64,000 nt of DNA from SIG78 sp036677805. Its GTDB lineage: Bacteria; Verrucomicrobiota; Lentisphaeria; Victivallales; Victivallaceae. The notes beneath the pieces are model-generated. The model saw only the letters and a program-made list of their open reading frames with translations, ran no database searches and had not been told where the DNA came from. The stretch is from positions 1 through 64,000 of the forward strand of contig JAVBVS010000024.1 of assembly GCA_036677805.1 (NCBI GenBank). Direction: 5' to 3'. Below, piece after piece: positions 25,290 through 34,472 of this stretch. The position numbers were made by a program, and so were the translations under genes. Numbering within the stretch: the stretch's first letter is position 1; every line of letters begins with the position of its first letter.

Positions 25290-27197
25290 ATGTTCGGATT
25301 TTACCGTTTGGCGGCGGCGGTGCCGCAAGTGGAAGTGGCGGATGTGGCGTTCAACCGGGACGAAATTCTCCGGCTGTACCAACTGGCCGCCGCAGAGGGC
25401 GCCGCGGTGGCGGTTTTCCCGGAGCTGACATTGACCGGATACAGCGCCGGGGATCTGTTTTTTCAGCCGCGGCTCCAGCGCGCGGCGCTGGACGGGGTGG
25501 CGGCGCTGGCGGCGGCCACGCGGGAATCCGACACACTGCTGGTAGTCGGCGCGCCTTTCGCTGTGCGCGACAAATTGTTCAATACCGCGTTTGTGCTCGG
25601 CGGCGGTCAGATTCTGGGCGCGGTGCCCAAGCAGCTGCTGCCCAATTACCGCGAATTCTACGAGAAACGCCAGTTTCAGTCGGGCCGCGGCGTAACCGGC
25701 GAGACGTTGGAGCTGGCGGGTTTCCGGGTGCCGTTCGGAACCGATCTGGTCTTTACCGACGGCGAAGGCTTCCGGTTCGGCGTGGAAATCTGCGAAGATC
25801 TCTGGGGCGTGGTGCCGCCGAGCTCGTGGCTGGCGCTGGGCGGGGCGCTGGCCGTGTTCAACCCTTCGGCGGGCACCGAGCTGGCGGCCAAGGCCGCCTA
25901 CCGGCGCGAGCTGGTCAAGCAGCAGAGCGCGCGGATTCTGGGTGCTTATGTGCTGGCTTCGGCGGGGGTCACCGAGTCGACTACCGACGTGGTTTTCGGC
26001 GGTCATGCCCTGATCGCTGAAAACGGTCGGCTGGCGGCGGAAAGCGAGCGCTTTCGGCGTGAAGGCGAACTGATTTTCGCCGACATCGACTTCGAGCGGC
26101 TGACCGCGGCGCGGTTGTCCGAGAGCAGTTTCAACGACAATCCGCTGCCCGAGAATATGCGCTTTCGCACGGTCGAGTTGCCCGGAGCCGTATTGTCGGC
26201 TCCGGATTTCCGTTATGCCTGGAATCCGCCGCGACCTCTGGTGCCGCCGGATGCCGAGCGGGTGGAGCGCTGCCGCGAAATCTTCCACATCCAGAGCGCG
26301 GGGCTGGCCAAGCGGCTGACCCATACCCGGGCGCGAAGCATGGTCATCGGGGTTTCGGGCGGACTGGATTCGACGCTGGCGCTGCTGGTGGCGGCGGAGT
26401 GCGCGCAGCTGCTGGGGCTGCCGATGAGCACGATCAAGGCGTTCACCATGCCCGGTTTCGGTACGACGGCGCGGACTCGCGACAACGGCGCGCGGCTCTG
26501 CGCCGCGCTGGGCGTCGAATTGACGGCGGTCGACATCACGCCGGCGGCTTTGCGCCACTTCAGCGATATCGGTCACGATCCGGAGGTGCTGGACACCACC
26601 TATGAGAACGTTCAGGCGCGGGAACGCACCCAGATTCTGATGGATGTGGCCAATAAAACCGGCGGACTGGTGATCGGCACCGGCGATCTGTCGGAAATCG
26701 CGCTGGGCTGGAGCACCTACAACGGCGACCATATGTCGATGTATGCGGTCAACTGCTCGATTCCCAAGACCCTGATCCGCTATATGCTCGAAACCGTGGC
26801 CGAGGAAAAGGGCGGCGCGCTGGCGGAGGTGCTGCGCGACATCATCGCGACTCCGGTCAGCCCGGAATTGCTGCCGCCCGACGCGGCGGGGGGGATCGAA
26901 CAGAAGACCGAGGAAATTCTCGGGCCCTACGAACTGCACGATTTTTTCCTCTACCATTTTCTCAAATATCAGGCGGAGCCGGAAAAAATCCGGGCGCTGG
27001 CGGCGGCGGCATGGGCCGGCGTCTACAGCGAGGAGACGATCGACCGGGCGCTCGGCGTATTTATCCGGCGTTTTTTCCAGCAGCAATTCAAGCGCTCCTG
27101 CATGCCCGACGGCCCCAAGGTCGGAACCATCGCGCTTTCGCCGCGCGGCGACTGGCGGATGCCGTCGGACGCGAGCGCCGCATTGTGGCAGTGCTGA
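25290..27197 (+). CDS. nadE: glutamine-dependent NAD+ synthetase
   Basis: 635 residues in two domains. The N-terminal nitrilase-type glutaminase has E45 (FPELTLTGY), K114 and C168 (VEICEDLW); the C-terminal ATP pyrophosphatase has SGGLDST at 356-361 and GTGDLSEIALGW. It amidates nicotinic acid adenine dinucleotide to NAD+ using ammonia channelled from glutamine. GGGAGG precedes the ATG. It appears to be transcribed alone. Confidence 0.95.
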   Translation: MFGFYRLAAAVPQVEVADVAFNRDEILRLYQLAAAEGAAVAVFPELTLTGYSAGDLFFQPRLQRAALDGVAALAAATRESDTLLVVGAPFAVRDKLFNTAFVLGGGQILGAVPKQLLPNYREFYEKRQFQSGRGVTGETLELAGFRVPFGTDLVFTDGEGFRFGVEICEDLWGVVPPSSWLALGGALAVFNPSAGTELAAKAAYRRELVKQQSARILGAYVLASAGVTESTTDVVFGGHALIAENGRLAAESERFRREGELIFADIDFERLTAARLSESSFNDNPLPENMRFRTVELPGAVLSAPDFRYAWNPPRPLVPPDAERVERCREIFHIQSAGLAKRLTHTRARSMVIGVSGGLDSTLALLVAAECAQLLGLPMSTIKAFTMPGFGTTARTRDNGARLCAALGVELTAVDITPAALRHFSDIGHDPEVLDTTYENVQARERTQILMDVANKTGGLVIGTGDLSEIALGWSTYNGDHMSMYAVNCSIPKTLIRYMLETVAEEKGGALAEVLRDIIATPVSPELLPPDAAGGIEQKTEEILGPYELHDFFLYHFLKYQAEPEKIRALAAAAWAGVYSEETIDRALGVFIRRFFQQQFKRSCMPDGPKVGTIALSPRGDWRMPSDASAALWQC

Positions 27198-27320
27198 ACT
27201 TGCCCGGCGGGAAAAAACCGGAAAACCGCAGCGAATTTTTCGTTTTCGGAGTAGCAAAGGCTCCGGGGCGTGTCATATTAACAGCACAACAAGGTTGATC
27301 GAAGTCATAACCGGGGAGAA

Positions 27321-28262
27321 ATGGAAATGATGAATTGTTTCGTGGTGGCCGAGCTCGGAAGTCCGGGCACGGTCGGATTGGTGTTGCTGCTGGCGTTGAT
27401 CGTCGCGGTAATCCTGCTGTTTTTCTATCTGATTCCGATCCGGCACTGGATCGCGGCGATTTTCGCCCGGGTGCCGGTGGGGATTTTCACCCTGATCGGC
27501 ATGCGGTTGCGGCGGGTGCCCCCGGCGATCATTGTCGACGCGTTGATTCAGGCGCGCAAGGCGGGTATCGACGTTGACGTGGACACGCTGGAAGCGCACT
27601 ATCTGGCCGGCGGCGACGTGAACCGAGTGGTGGCGGCGCTGGTGGCGGCGGACAAGGCCAACATGGACCTTTCGGTCCAGCGCGCGACCGCGATCGACCT
27701 CGCCGGGCGCAATGTGCTTGAGGCGGTCAAGATGAGCGTCAACCCCAAGGTGATCGAGACGCCCGAAGTGGCGGCGGTGGCCAAGGACGGGATTCAGGTC
27801 AAGGCCATTGCCCGGGTGACGGTGCGCACCAACCTCGACCGGCTGATCGGCGGCGCGGGCGAACAGACCATTCTGGCGCGCGTCGGCGAAGGCATCGTGA
27901 CCACCATCGGTTCGACCGACCAGCACAAGAAGGTGCTGGAAAATCCGGATCTGATCTCCAAGGTGGTGCTGGCCAAGGGGCTGGATTCCGGCACCGCGTT
28001 CGAAATTCTCTCCATCGACATCGCGGATGTGAACATCGGCAAGAACATCGGCGCGCAGCTCCAGACCGATCAGGCCAACGCCGACAAGAATATCGCGCAG
28101 GCCAAGGCCGAGGAGCGCCGCGCGATGGCCGTCGCGCAGGAGCAGGAGATGAAGGCGCGGATCAGCGAGATGCGCGCTCAGCTCATCGCCATGGAGGCGC
28201 AGGTGCCGCTGGCCATCGCCCAGGCGTTCCGCGAGGGCAAAATCGAGGCGAAAAAGGCGTAG
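27321..28262 (+). CDS. floA: flotillin-like protein FloA, first copy
   Basis: 313 residues. A short outside segment, one membrane helix (about 16-40, LVLLLALIVAVILLFFYLIP) and then an SPFH-type domain with GMRLRRVPP and the long charged helix QANADKNIAQAKAEERRAMA. FloA proteins (UPF0365) organise membrane microdomains and help keep secretion and signalling complexes together. It is followed 15 bp later by a close paralogue. Confidence 0.92.
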   Translation: MEMMNCFVVAELGSPGTVGLVLLLALIVAVILLFFYLIPIRHWIAAIFARVPVGIFTLIGMRLRRVPPAIIVDALIQARKAGIDVDVDTLEAHYLAGGDVNRVVAALVAADKANMDLSVQRATAIDLAGRNVLEAVKMSVNPKVIETPEVAAVAKDGIQVKAIARVTVRTNLDRLIGGAGEQTILARVGEGIVTTIGSTDQHKKVLENPDLISKVVLAKGLDSGTAFEILSIDIADVNIGKNIGAQLQTDQANADKNIAQAKAEERRAMAVAQEQEMKARISEMRAQLIAMEAQVPLAIAQAFREGKIEAKKA

Positions 28263-28277
28263 GGAGGAAGAGAAACG

Positions 28278-29309
28278 ATGAATACGGCAGATTATTTGCA
28301 AGTCATGCTTCCGGCGGTCGCTGACGGCGTCGGGCCGCTGGTGATTTTGTTCGCGGTGCTGGCGATTCTGGTCGCGGTGCTGATGGTGTTCGTGGTGGTG
28401 ATTCCGATTCCGCTGTGGATCGCGGCGGTTTTTTCGGGAGTCCGGATTTCGGTCTTTTCATTGATCGGGATGCGCCTCCGGCGGGTGCCGCCGGCGGTGA
28501 TTCTGGCGGCGCTGATCCAGTCCAAAAAGGCCGGGCTGGAAGTCGATTCGCAATTGCTGGAAGCGCACTATCTGGCCGGCGGCAACGTCTTCCGGGTGGT
28601 GCATGCGCTGGTGGCGGCGGACAAGGCCAACATCCAGCTCTCGTTTCAGCGCGCGACCGCGATCGACCTCGCCGGGCGCAATGTGCTCGACGCGGTCAAG
28701 ATGAGCGTCAATCCCCAGGTGATTGAAACGCCGATGGTGACCGCCATGGCCAAGGACGGGATTCAGCTTCAGGCCGTCGCCCGGGTTACGCTGCGCGCCA
28801 ACATCGACCGGCTGGTCGGCGGCGCGGGCGAGGAAACCGTGCTGGCGCGCGTCGGCGAAGGCATCGTGACCACCATCGGCTCGGCGGCGAGCCACAAGGA
28901 CATTCTCGAAAATCCGGACCGCATTTCCAAGACCGTGCTGGCCAAGGGACTGGACTCCGGGACCGCGTTTGAAATCCTCTCCATCGACATCGCCGACGTC
29001 GATGTCGGCAAGAATATCGGCGCCGAGCTGCAGATGGCTCAGGCCAATGCCGACAAGGATATCGCGCAGGCCAAGGCCGAAGAGCGCCGCGCCATGGCGA
29101 TTGCATTGGAGCAGGAGATGAAGGCGCGCATCCGCGAAATGGAAGCCAATCTGGTTCAGGCCGAGGCCGAAGTGCCGATGTCCATCGCCGAGGCGCTCAA
29201 TTCGGGATCGCTCGGCATTCTCGACTATTACCGGATGAAGAATGTGATCGCCGATACCGACATGCGTCTGGCCATTGCCGGCGGCGACGGCAAGGCGAAG
29301 GGACGCTGA
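28278..29309 (+). CDS. floA: flotillin-like protein FloA, second copy
   Basis: 343 residues, highly similar to the preceding gene along its length (shared EAHYLAGG, ADKAN, RATAIDLAGRNVL, VGEGIVTTIGS) but with a longer N-terminus and an extra C-terminal tail (NSGSLGILDYYRMKNVIADT). The membrane helix is at about 19-45. The longer tail is the usual one for FloA; the first copy lacks it. Tandem copies could form hetero-oligomers. Confidence 0.92.
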   Translation: MNTADYLQVMLPAVADGVGPLVILFAVLAILVAVLMVFVVVIPIPLWIAAVFSGVRISVFSLIGMRLRRVPPAVILAALIQSKKAGLEVDSQLLEAHYLAGGNVFRVVHALVAADKANIQLSFQRATAIDLAGRNVLDAVKMSVNPQVIETPMVTAMAKDGIQLQAVARVTLRANIDRLVGGAGEETVLARVGEGIVTTIGSAASHKDILENPDRISKTVLAKGLDSGTAFEILSIDIADVDVGKNIGAELQMAQANADKDIAQAKAEERRAMAIALEQEMKARIREMEANLVQAEAEVPMSIAEALNSGSLGILDYYRMKNVIADTDMRLAIAGGDGKAKGR

Positions 29310-29310
29310 C

Positions 29311-29817
29311 GTGAAAACCGAAGACATCATCCCGGTCGTCATCGTTGCCGTCGGGCTGCTGGTCAAATTTCTGAGTTCGCGCCGTCATGCGAATGAGGAC
29401 GCGGCCCCGGAGGCTGCGCCGCCGGTGGATGGGGATCCCTTCGAGGAGTTGCGTCGGCGCAGCCGCGGGCGTGTGAGCCGGCGGCCGGATACGGAATTCA
29501 ACCCGGCGGCCGGAGAACCCGAAAGCGGGGAATCGGCGGAAAGCGGGGAATCGGCGGCGTTGGCGGCGGCGAATGATGCGGCGATTCTCGAAGAACAGCG
29601 GAAACTGGCAGCGTTGGCGGCGGCGGCCGAATGCCGCGCCGCGAGCCGTCCGGCTTCCGCCGCGGCGCCGCCCGAAAATGAAATTTATGCGGTTCCGGAA
29701 AATTCCGGCGGCCGGCATGATTGGAGCCAGGTGCTGCCGGATTTCCTCCGCGAAGAGGGGCAGGCGGCGATGGCGGTGGCGGAGATTCTGGCGCCGCCGG
29801 TGGCATTGCGCCGCTGA
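29311..29817 (+). CDS. small membrane-anchored protein, unknown
   Basis: 168 residues beginning with GTG one base after the second floA stop; AAGGGA precedes it. Residues 5-19 (DIIPVVIVAVGLLVKFL) are a membrane helix; the rest is low-complexity, rich in Ala, Glu and Pro, with GESAESGESA repeats and a helical segment DWSQVLPDFLREEGQAAMAV. No domain recognised. Its place suggests a partner of the flotillin pair. Confidence 0.75.
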   Translation: MKTEDIIPVVIVAVGLLVKFLSSRRHANEDAAPEAAPPVDGDPFEELRRRSRGRVSRRPDTEFNPAAGEPESGESAESGESAALAAANDAAILEEQRKLAALAAAAECRAASRPASAAAPPENEIYAVPENSGGRHDWSQVLPDFLREEGQAAMAVAEILAPPVALRR

Positions 29818-29848
29818 ATCAAAAAACGGTATTTGTCGCCGGGCGGGG

Positions 29849-29876
29849 TTGCAATTTGGGGTTTGGCTACTATATT
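29849..29876 (+). promoter_or_regulatory. promoter of the ROK gene at 29912
   Basis: TTGCAA (29849-29854), 16-bp spacer, TATATT (29871-29876); about 29 nt of leader. Confidence 0.65.
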
Positions 29877-29911
29877 GTGATACGTTTTTGTTCCTGAATT
29901 GCAGAAAAATT

Positions 29912-31096
29912 ATGAAAAACGACGAATTAAAAGACATATTGCTTCAGAAGCTGTTGCTTTACCCGCGCCTGTCGCGCCGGGAAATTCTCGAACTTCATTC
30001 CTGTCGTCCGGCTTCGATGCTGGCGGCGATCAACGAGCTGAAAAATGCCGGGTTGGTGATTGAACCCGACCGGGTCGGCGCCAGAACCGGGCGGCGCAGT
30101 CCGGCCTTGACCGTCAATCCGAATTGGGGCGCCTTCGTCGGCATTGAACTTCAGCCGCGGCGTTTGCTGGGAGTGCTGCTGGACGGCGGCGGCAACGAGC
30201 TGGCCCGCAGTGCGATCGATTTTACCGCCGGCATCACCGCCCAGGCCATGCCGGGCAAGCTGGCGCAGCTGCTGGACGTTTTGCGCCAGGCGGCGCCGGA
30301 GTGGAGCGGTCTGTGGCGCGGGGTCGGCTTCGCCGATCCGGGATTGGTCGATGTGGAGCGTCAGCGGAGTCTGCGCGCACACAATGTGACCGGCTGGGTC
30401 GATGTCCCGGTGGCCCAATGGCTGCGGGATCTGTCGAAGAGCGAACGGGTTTTTCTGACGCCCGCGACCATGGCGCGGGCATTTGCCGAATATTACGGCC
30501 GCCGTCCGGACGTGCCGCGCAGCCTGTGCCTGATCGAGCTCGACACCGGAATCGGCGGCAGCTTCATCAAGAACGGCCGGTTGTTTGCGGGCGACAGTTC
30601 GCGCGGCATGGAGCTCGGTCATCTGGTGATCCGCCCCGGCGGACCGCTGTGTAAGTGCGGCAATCAGGGCTGCCTGGAGGCGATTGCCGGAGAGCATGGC
30701 ATCCGGCAGCGGATCGCCGACATGATCGCGGGCAAGGTGACGACGGAGTTGCGGACGACCGATTTCTCGCTGGACAATTTTATCGAACTGGTTTCCCGGC
30801 GCGACCGGGCGGCGCAGCTGCTGGCCAGCGAAATCTGCGATGCGATCGCCAACGCGGTGACGGTGGTGGTGACGTTGCTCAATCCCGGCGCGGTGGTTTT
30901 CGCCGGACGCCTGTCCGGTCTTGGCGACATGCTGCTTGATACGGTCAAGCGGGCGCTGAACGTCAATTGCTTCTATGGTGCGATTGAGCACCTCAAGGTA
31001 GAAATTTCATCGCAGGACGAATTCGCTTCGGCGGTCGGCGCGGCGCTGATGACCCGCCGCCGCGAACTGCTGCCCGGCGAACCGCTTTGGTTTTGA
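29912..31096 (+). CDS. ROK-family transcriptional regulator
   Basis: 394 residues. The N-terminal winged helix (LLYPRLSRREILELHS) precedes a sugar-kinase-like ROK domain with ELDTGIGGSFIKNGRLFAG and the zinc motif CKCGNQGCLEA. The HTH marks it as a NagC/XylR-type repressor rather than a kinase. A frame continuing back to 29573 is a shadow of the small membrane protein gene. It precedes a PIG-L deacetylase and an SGNH hydrolase; control of amino-sugar or acetylated sugar use is plausible. Confidence 0.88.
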   Translation: MKNDELKDILLQKLLLYPRLSRREILELHSCRPASMLAAINELKNAGLVIEPDRVGARTGRRSPALTVNPNWGAFVGIELQPRRLLGVLLDGGGNELARSAIDFTAGITAQAMPGKLAQLLDVLRQAAPEWSGLWRGVGFADPGLVDVERQRSLRAHNVTGWVDVPVAQWLRDLSKSERVFLTPATMARAFAEYYGRRPDVPRSLCLIELDTGIGGSFIKNGRLFAGDSSRGMELGHLVIRPGGPLCKCGNQGCLEAIAGEHGIRQRIADMIAGKVTTELRTTDFSLDNFIELVSRRDRAAQLLASEICDAIANAVTVVVTLLNPGAVVFAGRLSGLGDMLLDTVKRALNVNCFYGAIEHLKVEISSQDEFASAVGAALMTRRRELLPGEPLWF

Positions 31097-31200
31097 CGGC
31101 GCGGCTGTAATACGCTTCGCGCAACACCCGGAGAGTGATCCGCGCCGGATCGGCGCAAACCATAAAAAGCAGGATTTTCTGGAAAAACGGAGACAAGGGG

Positions 31201-32085
31201 ATGAAAAAGCTCAGGGTGATGTCCGTTATGGCGCATCAGGACGATTTTGAGTTTGAGGCGGCGGGATTTTTCCTGATGCTGCGGCGGCATTACGGCGACG
31301 CGGTGGAGCTCAAGGTGCTGACCACCAGCACCGGAGTGAGCGGCCATCACGAAATGTCCGGCGACGAAACCGTCCGCCGCCGCGAGGCCGAAGCGATGGC
31401 CAGCGCCGCGCTGGTCGGCGCCGAATACGAAAATCTGCGCCAGCTTGACGGAACTCATGTCCCGGCTCAGGTTTTCTGCGATCGCAATCTGCTCGGCGGT
31501 CTCTGGAATGCGATCCGTGCTTTCGCTCCCGATTACATCGTGGCGCCGCCGGTGGTGACCAATCCGCTGGCCGGAATTCACATCGATCACCAGCATACCG
31601 CCGAGGCGGTCCGGCTGGTCGCCTATCAGCTTGGCGTGCCCAACGCCTATCCTACCATGAATGCGCCGCGACAGCAGCGTTTTCCGGTGCCGGTGATTCT
31701 GAACTGCCCGGACAATTACAGTCAGGAGGTATTGTGGCACTTCGCGGTCGATGCCGACGCCGTGCGCGAAACCAAGATCGCCATGCTGTTGTGCCACCAA
31801 TCCCAGATCGAAGAGTGGCTGCCCTTCGTCGACAGCCTCAACGATCCGGCGGGCGCGCTCTATCGGCGCGGACCCCATGGCGAGAATCTGGGCTGGGATC
31901 CGGAAAAGTGGCGGAACGAACTCCGGCAGCGGGTGCGCAAGCTCAACCTCCGGCATGGGCTTGATGACGAGGCGTTCCGCGAATATTTTGCGATGACCGG
32001 CTGGGGCCGGGTGGTGGACAAGGCGAAGCTGGCCGCTGATTTTCCGTTTCTGGCATGGAATCCCGCCGGCGTGAATCTGGCGTAG
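31201..32085 (+). CDS. PIG-L/LmbE family deacetylase
   Basis: 294 residues. MAHQDDFEFEAAGFF is the variant of the zinc-binding AHPDDE motif, and GIHIDHQHTAEAVR contributes the second metal ligand. These enzymes remove acetyl groups from N-acetylglucosamine conjugates. The ATG at 31201 follows GGAG; the frame from 31135 is longer without a site. Lies 104 bp after the ROK gene and 40 bp before the SGNH hydrolase. Confidence 0.88.
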   Translation: MKKLRVMSVMAHQDDFEFEAAGFFLMLRRHYGDAVELKVLTTSTGVSGHHEMSGDETVRRREAEAMASAALVGAEYENLRQLDGTHVPAQVFCDRNLLGGLWNAIRAFAPDYIVAPPVVTNPLAGIHIDHQHTAEAVRLVAYQLGVPNAYPTMNAPRQQRFPVPVILNCPDNYSQEVLWHFAVDADAVRETKIAMLLCHQSQIEEWLPFVDSLNDPAGALYRRGPHGENLGWDPEKWRNELRQRVRKLNLRHGLDDEAFREYFAMTGWGRVVDKAKLAADFPFLAWNPAGVNLA

Positions 32086-32125
32086 GCGCCGAACGCGGGC
32101 AGACGAGAAAGACAAGGTTTGGATT

Positions 32126-33235
32126 ATGGCGAAGAAGATGAAAAGCGCCCTTGAGCTCGACCGTTATATGGCGGCGCGCCCGGCGCCGGAAAATGGGCTG
32201 GAATATCACGCTCCGTTCGAGCCGGGATTCCGGTTGTCGGGATGGGCGTACCGGGAGGAACTGAAAACGCGCTTCCGGCGGCTGCCGGCGCGGAGCGACG
32301 GTTTGCCCATGATCAACGAGCGGGTTGAGGAATTGGCCAATTATACCGCGGGGATGCAGCTGGCGTTTCGTTCGACCAGCCGCAAAGTGGCGATTCGGGC
32401 GCGGCTTCGTACTGATGCGGTGATGCCCCATATGCCCCAGACCGGGAGTTCCAGTTTCGATCTGTATGTCGGCGGTCCCGGCGCATGGCGCGCGGTGGGC
32501 GCGGTGATGTTTCCGCTTCATGATACCGAATTCAACATGGTGTTGTTCGATCGTCCGGAAGCCGGAGCGCGTGAATATCTGTTGAATTTCCCGCTTTACA
32601 ACGGGGTTGAGGAGTTGTGGATCGGCCTCGAGGACGGCAGTACGGTATCTTGTCCGACGCCGTGGAGTTCGGACCGTCCGGCGGTGGTTTACGGCACTTC
32701 GATCACCCAGGGCGGATGCGCTTCGCGGCCCGGTCTCGCCTGGAGCAATATCCTTTCGCGCTGGCGCAATCGGGAATTCATCAATTTCGGTTTTTCCGGC
32801 AACGGCCGGGGCGAGCCGGAAATGGCGGAGTGCCTGTCGCGGGTCCGGAATCCCGGCGCGTTCCTGCTCGATTATGAGGCCAATGCCCAGTTTGAGGGGT
32901 TGCAAAATACGCTGGAGCGCTTCATCGGCATTCTTCGTTCGCACCATCCCGAAGTTCCGATCGCGCTGATTTCGATGGTGCCGCCGGGGCGCTGGGAGGC
33001 TGTTTTCGGCTGCGGCGACGGTCCCGAGGCGCTGCCGCGGCGGCACGAAAGCCGGCTTTTTCAGAAGGAATTGATTGCCCGGCTGCGGGCCGCGGGCGAC
33101 GACAGGCTCTTCTTCATCGACGGCGGGCAGCTGCTCGGTGACGACTGGGACGAGTGCGCCATGGATGGCATCCATCTCAACGACCTCGGATTTTATCGTA
33201 TGGCCGAAGCGTTGAACAAGCGGCTGCCGTTTTGA
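32126..33235 (+). CDS. SGNH/GDSL-family esterase
   Basis: 369 residues, no signal peptide. The N-terminal 150 residues form a beta-rich domain; the SGNH core has YGTSITQGG (catalytic Ser), INFGFSGNGRGEPEM (Gly and Asn) and MDGIHLNDLGF (catalytic Asp and His). This two-domain plan is known in carbohydrate esterases that remove acetyl groups. Next to a sugar deacetylase and ROK regulator, it fits metabolism of acetylated glycans, working inside the cell. Confidence 0.85.
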   Translation: MAKKMKSALELDRYMAARPAPENGLEYHAPFEPGFRLSGWAYREELKTRFRRLPARSDGLPMINERVEELANYTAGMQLAFRSTSRKVAIRARLRTDAVMPHMPQTGSSSFDLYVGGPGAWRAVGAVMFPLHDTEFNMVLFDRPEAGAREYLLNFPLYNGVEELWIGLEDGSTVSCPTPWSSDRPAVVYGTSITQGGCASRPGLAWSNILSRWRNREFINFGFSGNGRGEPEMAECLSRVRNPGAFLLDYEANAQFEGLQNTLERFIGILRSHHPEVPIALISMVPPGRWEAVFGCGDGPEALPRRHESRLFQKELIARLRAAGDDRLFFIDGGQLLGDDWDECAMDGIHLNDLGFYRMAEALNKRLPF

Positions 33236-33252
33236 GTGAGGACAGGTCAATC

Positions 33253-34443
33253 ATGACGGCGGAAGTTCGGCTCAAGCCGGGGCGGGAGAAATCGGTGCTC
33301 CGGCGTCATCCCTGGCTTTTTGCCGGGGCGGTGGCGAAGGTTGCGGGTGCTCCGGCCGCGGGCGATACGGTCCGGGTGCTCGATCACGAGGGGTGTTTTC
33401 TGGCTTACGGCGCCTGGTCGCCGGAGTCGCAGCTGCGGCTCCGGCTCTGGAGCTGGGGCGAAACGGAAGCGGTCGACGCCGGTTTTTTCCGCGACCGGAT
33501 CGCGCGGGCGTGGCGATTGCGGCAAATGCTCGGCATCCCGGAAACAACCGGCGCGTGGCGGCTGTGCCATGCCGAAGCCGACGGACTGCCCGGGGTCACG
33601 GTCGACTGCTACAACGATTTCGCGGTGGTTCAGCTGAGTTCCGCCGGGGCCGATGCGCATCGCGCCATGGTGGTGGAAGCGCTGTTGCAACTGCGTTCCT
33701 GGCGCGGCATTTATGAGCGTTCGGATCTGGCCGTGCTGGCGCAGGAGGGATTGCCCGAACGCACCGGAATTCTGGCCGGCGAAATGCCGCCGGAAAATCT
33801 GGAGATCGCGGAGGAAGGCCGCCGCTTTCTGGTCGATATCCGGCACGGACACAAAACCGGATTTTATTGCGATCAGCGCGTCAACCGTTCGCTGGTTCAG
33901 CGCTTTGCCCGGGGCAAACGGGTGTTGAACCTTTTCAGTTACACCGGCGGCTTCGGCGTGGCCGCGGCGCTGGGCGGCGCGGCGGAGGTCGTCAATGTCG
34001 ACAGTTCGCAACCCGCGCTGGCGGCGGCGGAGCGCAATTTCGCGCTCAACGGCATCGCTGCCGGACGATGCACCAATATCGCGGCGGACTGCTTTTCCTA
34101 TCTCCGGCGCTGCCGCGGCGAAAAGCAGTCTTACGATCTGATCGTGCTTGATCCGCCGAAGCTGGTCGATTCCCAGCAGTCCCTGACCCGCGGCGCGCGG
34201 GCTTACAAGGATGCGGCCTTGCAGAGTTTTCATCTCCTGGCGCCGGGCGGGATGCTGTTCACCTTTTCGTGCTCGGGCTGGATGAAGCGCGAGCTTTTCG
34301 CCAAAGTCATGGCCGATGCGGCGCTCGATGCGAAATGCGATGCGGTCGCGGTCATGGAGCTCGACCAGGCGCCGGACCATCCGGTGCCGTGCGCTTTCCC
34401 CGAGGGCCGTTACCTCAAAGGGCTGCTGCTGGTCAAGCGATAG
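33253..34443 (+). CDS. RlmI-like class I rRNA methyltransferase
   Basis: 396 residues. An N-terminal PUA domain (EKSVLRRHPWLFAGAVAKV) is followed by an EEHEE region and a SAM-binding domain with VLNLFSYTGGFGVAAALGG and YDLIVLDPPKLV, close to RlmI, which makes m5C1962 in 23S rRNA. The start at 33253 is preferred over the frame from 33154, which overlaps the esterase gene. Sits 17 bp after the esterase gene and 29 bp before comM. Confidence 0.9.
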   Translation: MTAEVRLKPGREKSVLRRHPWLFAGAVAKVAGAPAAGDTVRVLDHEGCFLAYGAWSPESQLRLRLWSWGETEAVDAGFFRDRIARAWRLRQMLGIPETTGAWRLCHAEADGLPGVTVDCYNDFAVVQLSSAGADAHRAMVVEALLQLRSWRGIYERSDLAVLAQEGLPERTGILAGEMPPENLEIAEEGRRFLVDIRHGHKTGFYCDQRVNRSLVQRFARGKRVLNLFSYTGGFGVAAALGGAAEVVNVDSSQPALAAAERNFALNGIAAGRCTNIAADCFSYLRRCRGEKQSYDLIVLDPPKLVDSQQSLTRGARAYKDAALQSFHLLAPGGMLFTFSCSGWMKRELFAKVMADAALDAKCDAVAVMELDQAPDHPVPCAFPEGRYLKGLLLVKR

Positions 34444-34472
34444 TGTGAACGTTCAAAACCGGAAATTCAACC

